Positions 7,835 to 11,288 of a DNA stretch of 11,288 nucleotides are shown here, piece after piece. Numbering within the stretch: position 1 is the first letter of the stretch; each line of letters starts with the position of its first letter. The notes beneath the pieces are model-generated. The model did no database searches. It had not been told where the DNA came from and saw nothing but the letters and a program-made list of their open reading frames with translations. Location: NCBI GenBank assembly GCA_958418185.1, contig CATZEP010000036.1, forward strand, positions 1 to 11,288, read 5' to 3'. This DNA comes from an uncultured Collinsella sp. (GTDB lineage Bacteria; Actinomycetota; Coriobacteriia; Coriobacteriales; Coriobacteriaceae). The translations under genes were made by a program, and so were the position numbers.

Positions 7835-7840
7835 TACAAT
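7835..7840 (+). promoter_or_regulatory. -10 box of the transglutaminase-like gene
   Basis: TACAAT matches five of six consensus positions and comes 35 bases before the ATG at 7875. A -35 candidate TTGGGG (7811-7816) is 18 bases upstream but poor, and it overlaps the preceding terminator hairpin. A transcript starting near 7847 would include the GGAG site at 7865-7868, which supports ATG 7875 as the start. Confidence 0.4.
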
Positions 7841-7874
7841 GGGCTTCAAGAGTTCTAATGACTTGGAGTTTGGT

Positions 7875-9308
7875 ATGGCTGTTATTAATGTGCTGCCTTC
7901 GGATGGGAAGGTTATTGACGAGGGTCCTGTTGGTTGCTCTGTTGATGTTTGCTGTGATGACTTTCGTCATCTCGATATTGGGCTACCGCCTGAGATTCTT
8001 CGTCTTAAGGATGCCGGATATTTGTCGCAGGCTGTTGCGGCTTGTGATCGCCTTTTGGGGCAGAATCCTGAGCCTTCGCTGGCGGCTTGCGTTCGCGCTG
8101 AGCGGTATCGCATGATCGAGACGCCGCTTCATTTTTCGGTGTCGCGCGATCAGGCTATTGCGATGATTCGCGAGGAATGGCCTGAGTTTACCGAAGAGCA
8201 GTTTGATGACCTGATTAATCGTAAGCGTATTGACTGGCGCTATATCGATGGCGAGCTGTTTGTTCTCGACAACTTCCTTGATTCTTTGCGTGTGTATCCC
8301 AAGGAGGTTCCGGGTTTGCGTCCCGATTCTACGGATGGAATTGCGCTGCGCAACCAGATGCTCGAGGAGATGGAGTCGCAAGGCGGGCTGTCTCGCACCA
8401 TCACGCTTAAGGCATGCGTGTCTGTCCCCGGTGCTTTGAAGGGGGAGACCGTTCGCGCGTGGCTTCCCGTTGCCGCCGCCTGCCGCCAGCAGTCCCAGGT
8501 CGAGATACTTGATATGACGCCGGAGGGCGCCATTGCTCCTGCGAGCGCCTCGGCACGTACTGCCTCGTGGGTCTCCTCGACCGATCGCTCATTCTCGGTG
8601 ACCTATCGCTATCAAATCAATGCCGCTTATCGCGATATCTATGGGGGTGCGCTTCCGGCGCATCCGTGTATGGACGCGCCGTTACCCGAAGATATTTCCG
8701 AGGACCGTCCGCACATTGCGTTTACGCCGTACCTGCAACAGTTGACGGAGCATGTTATTGACGGGCTCGAGGATCCGCTCGATCGCGCTCGTGCTATCTA
8801 TGATTACCTGACACAGCATATCGACTATCGCTATCAGCCACCGTACCTGCTTTTGGGATCTATTGCCGATGACTGTGCACACTCGCTCCGCGGCGATTGC
8901 GGTGTTATGGCGCTCACGTTTATCACCATGTGCCGCATTGCGGGCGTTCCTGCCCGTTGGCAGAGCGGCCTGTATGTTGCGCCCGATTCGGTGGGGCCGC
9001 ACGATTGGGCTGAGTTCTATACGCCGCAGACCGGTTGGCTCAACGCCGACGTGTCATTTGGATCTTCTGCTCGCAGGATGGGGGAGGAGTGGCGCCGCCG
9101 TCACTACTTTGGCAATCTCGACCCGTGGCGCATGGTGGCCAACAATCGATTCCAGGCCGAGTTTGTGCCTGCTTTCGATGGCATGCGCGAGGATCCCTAT
9201 GACAACCAGATGGGCGAAGTCTCGGTTAACGGACGCGGATGCCGTCGGCGCGAGATGCTCCGCACGGTCGAACTCATTGAAATGCTCGAAGTTCCATTTT
9301 CGGACTAA
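7875..9308 (+). CDS. transglutaminase-like (papain-fold) domain protein
   Basis: A 477-aa protein with a transglutaminase-core domain in its C-terminal half. The expected triad is complete: C342 in GDCGVMA, H376 in HDWAEFY and D392 in NADVSFG. Such domains in bacteria act as cysteine proteases, amidases or cross-linking enzymes; the substrate cannot be inferred here. No signal peptide or membrane segment is seen, so it is probably cytoplasmic, unlike many transglutaminase-like proteins. Residues 1-130 include a cysteine-rich start (CSVDVCC) and helical, charged sequence that I do not recognise. Residues about 170-260 look beta-rich. ATG 7875 has TTGGAG six bases upstream. The in-frame ATG at 7839 is rejected because it overlaps the likely -10 box and has no Shine-Dalgarno. 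The first ~300 bases use many T-ending codons, unlike fba. It appears to be a single-gene unit. Confidence 0.85.
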   Translation: MAVINVLPSDGKVIDEGPVGCSVDVCCDDFRHLDIGLPPEILRLKDAGYLSQAVAACDRLLGQNPEPSLAACVRAERYRMIETPLHFSVSRDQAIAMIREEWPEFTEEQFDDLINRKRIDWRYIDGELFVLDNFLDSLRVYPKEVPGLRPDSTDGIALRNQMLEEMESQGGLSRTITLKACVSVPGALKGETVRAWLPVAAACRQQSQVEILDMTPEGAIAPASASARTASWVSSTDRSFSVTYRYQINAAYRDIYGGALPAHPCMDAPLPEDISEDRPHIAFTPYLQQLTEHVIDGLEDPLDRARAIYDYLTQHIDYRYQPPYLLLGSIADDCAHSLRGDCGVMALTFITMCRIAGVPARWQSGLYVAPDSVGPHDWAEFYTPQTGWLNADVSFGSSARRMGEEWRRRHYFGNLDPWRMVANNRFQAEFVPAFDGMREDPYDNQMGEVSVNGRGCRRREMLRTVELIEMLEVPFSD

Positions 9309-9347
9309 TCGGTAGAAAGCTGTGATAAACTAACTCACGCATTACGT

Positions 9348-9434
9348 GCCCGAGTGGCGGAATTGGCAGACGCAGTGGACTCAAAATCCACCGTTGGCAA
9401 CAACGTGCGAGTTCGAGTCTCGCCTCGGGCACCA
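9348..9434 (+). tRNA. tRNA-Leu, anticodon CAA (reads UUG)
   Basis: The acceptor stem GCCCGAG (9348-9354) pairs with CTCGGGC (9424-9430), followed by discriminator A and an encoded CCA. The anticodon stem GTGGA/TCCAC encloses CTCAAAA, with CAA at 9382-9384. A long variable arm (CGTTG, GCAA, CAACG) marks a class II tRNA, and the T-arm is GCGAG, TTCGAGT, CTCGC. The D-arm region contains the usual AATTGGCAGA of leucine tRNAs. A weak -10 candidate (GATAAA, 9324-9329) lies about 19 bases before the gene. Confidence 0.97.
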
Positions 9435-9453
9435 TACATGCAAGTGAGCGTTC

Positions 9454-9476
9454 AAGGGGGTCAAGACCCCCTTTTT
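9454..9476 (+). terminator. intrinsic terminator of tRNA-Leu
   Basis: AAGGGGGT (9454-9461) and ACCCCCTT (9466-9473) form a perfect 8-bp stem with the tetraloop CAAG, ending in a run of five T (9472-9476). It closes the tRNA unit and separates it from the infC operon. Confidence 0.9.
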
Positions 9477-9489
9477 CGTGTACGTAATG

Positions 9490-9514
9490 TGATAACGCGC
9501 GGTACGTGTTATCA
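9490..9514. promoter_or_regulatory. inverted repeat overlapping the infC promoter (possible operator)
   Basis: TGATAAC (9490-9496) and GTTATCA (9508-9514) are perfect 7-base inverted arms 11 bases apart, and the right arm overlaps the -10 hexamer. GTACGT also occurs directly repeated at 9480-9485 and 9502-9507. The symmetry fits a dimeric DNA-binding protein, but no regulator can be named. Confidence 0.35.
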
Positions 9515-9515
9515 T
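9507..9515 (+). promoter_or_regulatory. extended -10 promoter of infC-rpmI-rplT
   Basis: TGTTATCAT contains the TG extension and a TATCAT -10 hexamer. No good -35 is seen at the proper distance. A start near 9522 gives a leader of about 170 bases before infC. Confidence 0.55.
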
Positions 9516-9521
9516 TCGCAA

Positions 9522-9676
9522 GGCGTTGTTCCCGCAATGCCCTAAAGAGGAACCCGAGGGTTCCCACCTTTTGGCGCCAATGAGCAGCTGACTGGTCATA
9601 CAACCTAGATTCCCTTCCTCATACCGAGGATGTCTATGTGTACGACCTGGTTGCAAAGAAGCGCCGGGTTTTTTTT
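9522..9676 (+). ncRNA. structured infC operon leader with attenuator
   Basis: The untranslated leader holds several hairpins: GGAACC/GGTTCC with loop CGAG (9549-9564), TCCTC/GAGGA (9616-9630), and a terminator hairpin ending in eight T (9644-9676). Competing pairings exist. AACCCG (9551-9556) is complementary to CGGGTT (9665-9670) in the terminator's 3' arm, and GGCGC (9573-9577) to GCGCC (9661-9665). Such alternatives could switch termination. In Bacillus subtilis, L20 is known to control infC-rpmI-rplT through leader termination; this leader is probably analogous, though I cannot show homology to the known L20 leader. The start is inferred from the promoter. Confidence 0.6.
9644..9676 (+). 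terminator. attenuator terminator before infC
   Basis: ACCTGG (9645-9650) pairs with CCGGGT (9664-9669), with one T-G wobble, across a 13-base loop. Eight T follow (9669-9676). It ends seven bases before the infC Shine-Dalgarno, so termination here would switch off the whole operon. Confidence 0.7.
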
Positions 9677-9695
9677 ATGAATGGAGGTAGGGAAA

Positions 9696-10250
9696 ATAGC
9701 TAAGTCTGATGACACCCGCATCAACGACGAGATCACTGCATCTTCGTGCCGTTTGATTGGCGTCGATGGCTCTCAGCTCGGCCTGTTCGCCATCCGCGAT
9801 GCCCAGCGCGTCGCTGACGATCAGGGTCTCGACCTGGTCGAGATCGCTCCCAACGCGGAGCCGCCGGTCTGCAAGGTCATGGACTACGGTAAGTTCAAGT
9901 ACCAGCAGGCCATGAAGGCCAAGGCCGCTCGTAAGAACCAGTCCAAGGTCGAGGTCAAGGAAATGAAGTTCCGACCCAAGATCGACGTTGGCGATTACGA
10001 GACCAAGAAGGGCCACGTTCTGCGTTTCCTCAAGAAGGGCGCACGCGTTAAGATCACCATCATGTTCCGCGGCCGTGAGATGGCTCACCCGGAGCAGGGT
10101 CTTAACGTTCTCGAGCGTCTCGCCGAGGATCTCAAGCCTTACGCTACGGTCGAGTCCAAGCCTAAGATGGAAGGCCGTAACATGCTTATGCTGCTCGCCC
10201 CGATTAAGGGCGCCTTTGATGAGGATAAAGCGGCAAGCGATACCAAGTAA
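9696..10250 (+). CDS. infC: translation initiation factor IF-3
   Basis: IF-3 binds the 30S subunit, keeps it apart from 50S, and checks the start codon and initiator tRNA. The sequence is typical over its whole length: an N-domain with RINDEI and CRLIGVDGSQLG, PNAEPPVCKVMDYGKFKY leading into the basic linker (KAARKNQSKVEVKEMKFRP), and a C-domain with GHVLRFLKKGARVKITIMFRGREM and PKMEGRNMLMLLAP. The start is taken as ATA 9696 (184 aa): GGAGG at 9683-9687 is eight bases upstream. The in-frame ATG at 9681 overlaps that same Shine-Dalgarno and is preceded only by the T-run of the attenuator; it would add five residues. Non-AUG starts are well known for infC (AUU in Escherichia coli) and let IF-3 repress its own translation. 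rpmI follows after 32 bases. Confidence 0.95.
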   Translation: MAKSDDTRINDEITASSCRLIGVDGSQLGLFAIRDAQRVADDQGLDLVEIAPNAEPPVCKVMDYGKFKYQQAMKAKAARKNQSKVEVKEMKFRPKIDVGDYETKKGHVLRFLKKGARVKITIMFRGREMAHPEQGLNVLERLAEDLKPYATVESKPKMEGRNMLMLLAPIKGAFDEDKAASDTK

Positions 10251-10282
10251 CTAGTGTTCTGTAACCGATTAAGGAGTATTTC

Positions 10283-10474
10283 ATGCCTAAGATGAAGTCC
10301 CACAGCGGCACCAAGAAGCGTTTCCGCAAGACTGGTACCGGCAAGCTTATGCGCGCCAAGGCTTTCAAGAGCCACATCCTGAGCAAGAAGTCCACCAAGC
10401 GTAAGCGTGGCTTCCGTCAGGAGACCGAGATCGCCGCTGCCGACCGCAAGGTCATCAAGTCGCGTCTCGCCTAA
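10283..10474 (+). CDS. rpmI: 50S ribosomal protein L35
   Basis: A 63-aa, strongly basic protein of the large ribosomal subunit. The MPKMKSHSGTKKRF start, TGTGKL, and the Lys/Arg-rich SKKSTKRKRGFR segment are typical of L35, and the length is normal. AAGGAG (10271-10276) sits six bases before ATG. It is the middle gene of infC-rpmI-rplT, and no terminator or promoter is seen on either side. Confidence 0.97.
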   Translation: MPKMKSHSGTKKRFRKTGTGKLMRAKAFKSHILSKKSTKRKRGFRQETEIAAADRKVIKSRLA

Positions 10475-10520
10475 GTTCGCGTTCCCGTTTTTCGTTTTAC
10501 CGTCTAGGAGTTGATAGAAC

Positions 10521-10880
10521 ATGGCACGTATTAAGCGCGCTGTTGCCGCCAAGAAGAAGCGCCGTACCGTTATGCACCGTGCGAAGGGTTACTACGGTGC
10601 CGCTTCGCGTACTTACAAGCATGCTAAAGAGCAGGTCCAGCACTCTCTGCAGTATCAGTATCGTGACCGCCGCAACAAGAAGCGCGAGATCCGCTCTCTC
10701 TGGATCACCCGCATCAACGCTGCCGCTCGCCTGAACGACATCTCTTACTCTCAGTTCATGCACGGCCTGAAGGTTGCCGGTATCGAGCTCGACCGCAAGG
10801 TCCTGGCTCAGATGGCTTACGAGGACATCGAGTCCTTCAACGAGCTGGCTGCCATTGCCAAGAAGGCTCTCGAGGCCTAA
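10521..10880 (+). CDS. rplT: 50S ribosomal protein L20
   Basis: A 119-aa basic protein that binds 23S rRNA and is needed early in large-subunit assembly. RIKRAVAAKKKRR, AKGYYGAASRTYKHAKEQ, YRDRRNKKREIRSLWITRINAAAR and SYSQFMHGLKVAGIELDRKVLAQMA are hallmark segments. AGGAG (10506-10510) lies ten bases before ATG. In several bacteria L20 also represses its own operon through the infC leader, which fits the attenuator here. It is the last gene of the operon, with a terminator 22 bases after the stop. Confidence 0.97.
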   Translation: MARIKRAVAAKKKRRTVMHRAKGYYGAASRTYKHAKEQVQHSLQYQYRDRRNKKREIRSLWITRINAAARLNDISYSQFMHGLKVAGIELDRKVLAQMAYEDIESFNELAAIAKKALEA

Positions 10881-10901
10881 TAGATTCTGTTGAATCGCTA
10901 G

Positions 10902-10937
10902 GGGAGTGTCGCAATGTGCGCGGCGCTCCCTCTTTTT
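10902..10937 (+). terminator. intrinsic terminator of the infC-rpmI-rplT operon
   Basis: GGGAGTGTCGC (10902-10912) pairs with GCGGCGCTCCC (10920-10930), 11 bp with two wobbles and a 7-base loop, followed by TCTTTTT (10931-10937). Confidence 0.9.
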
Positions 10938-11288
10938 ATCTAAAGCGCTGGTTTATATAGCAAAAGCGCGGGTAGATAGACACTTACAGGTGACCGATCT
11001 TTATATATCTCTTAACCGAAGGGTCATCATCTGATACGTGCGGTCTTGCTGCATTCGACTTTCTACTTCCAATATAGAAAGCCATAGATTGTGTAGGACT
11101 TGTGAAGAGTGGAATTGACGTCCCACATCGCTTCGCGGTCTGGCAATATATCTCCTTGCCGCGCGGCCCGGTCGAACCGGATGGACCGCGCAGGCGTGCA
11201 CCTTGAGAACCGGATACTGCGAGGATGGACACATTCAGTGTCGCATCCGGGCAGACATCGAACCATTTGAAATGGTCTAACTTGGATT
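10938..11288. other. non-coding region resembling an rRNA operon leader or spacer
   Basis: No credible gene is present. The first part is AT-richer, with TATATA-like stretches (10952-10959, 11002-11009) that could be promoter elements, and a CTTTCTA/TAGAAAG inverted repeat (11059-11065, 11075-11081). The second part is highly structured: GCGCGG/CCGCGC (11161-11166, 11186-11191) around CCGGT/ACCGG; then CCTTGAGAACCGGATACT at 11201-11218, which resembles boxA-type sequences of Gram-positive rRNA leaders and 16S-23S spacers; then GGATG-GACAC/GTGTC-CATCC (11223-11248) and ACCATTT/AAATGGT (11262-11276). An rRNA gene probably starts beyond the right edge; none lies inside. Confidence 0.55.

Noticed and set aside
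7839..7874. ATG 7839 as the start of the transglutaminase-like gene
   Set aside because: It overlaps the probable TACAAT -10 box and has no Shine-Dalgarno, whereas ATG 7875 has TTGGAG six bases upstream.
10984..11266. Small overlapping - strand frames in the last 350 bases
   Set aside because: Several frames overlap the same hairpin-rich sequence, none resembles a protein, and the region reads as structured RNA or spacer.

Overview
The window looks like a chromosomal stretch from a GC-rich Gram-positive bacterium, most likely a member of the Coriobacteriia close to Collinsella. This rests on the base composition, the protein sequences (Firmicutes-like RecJ, Rel and FbaA in a GC-rich actinobacterial codon style) and gene order; it is recognition from memory, not a database result. 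All recognised genes lie on the + strand. Most are housekeeping genes, and no CRISPR array, insertion sequence or prophage is visible.

Positions 1-6557 hold a probable three-gene unit: a very large RecJ exonuclease carrying a complete RecQ-like SF2 helicase in its C-terminal half, then the bifunctional (p)ppGpp synthetase/hydrolase Rel 15 bases later, then a glyoxalase-II-like metallo-beta-lactamase-fold hydrolase. This is a shortened form of the recJ-apt-rel-dtd order known from Firmicutes. A perfect -10 box lies at the left edge. A short upstream reading frame overlaps the recJ start.

Positions 6558-7838 contain fba, a class II fructose-bisphosphate aldolase with its own promoter and strong Shine-Dalgarno. 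It is followed by about 220 non-coding bases dominated by a very long inverted repeat (7620-7750) and then a small terminator-like hairpin. Positions 7839-9308 carry a cytoplasmic transglutaminase-fold protein with a complete Cys-His-Asp triad and an unrecognised N-terminal region.

Positions 9348-9476 hold tRNA-Leu(CAA) and its intrinsic terminator. The infC-rpmI-rplT operon (IF-3, L35, L20) then occupies 9507-10937. It has an extended -10 promoter with an overlapping inverted repeat, a structured leader ending in an attenuator-type terminator directly before infC, and an apparent AUA start codon for infC. Both features fit feedback control of the operon by its own products (L20 and IF-3), as established in other bacteria.

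The last ~350 bases have no credible gene. They carry nested hairpins and a boxA-like stretch that resembles an rRNA operon leader or spacer, so an rRNA gene probably begins just beyond the window. The least ordinary items are the RecJ-helicase fusion, the 131-base palindromic region after fba, the infC leader/AUA start, and the rRNA-like end.
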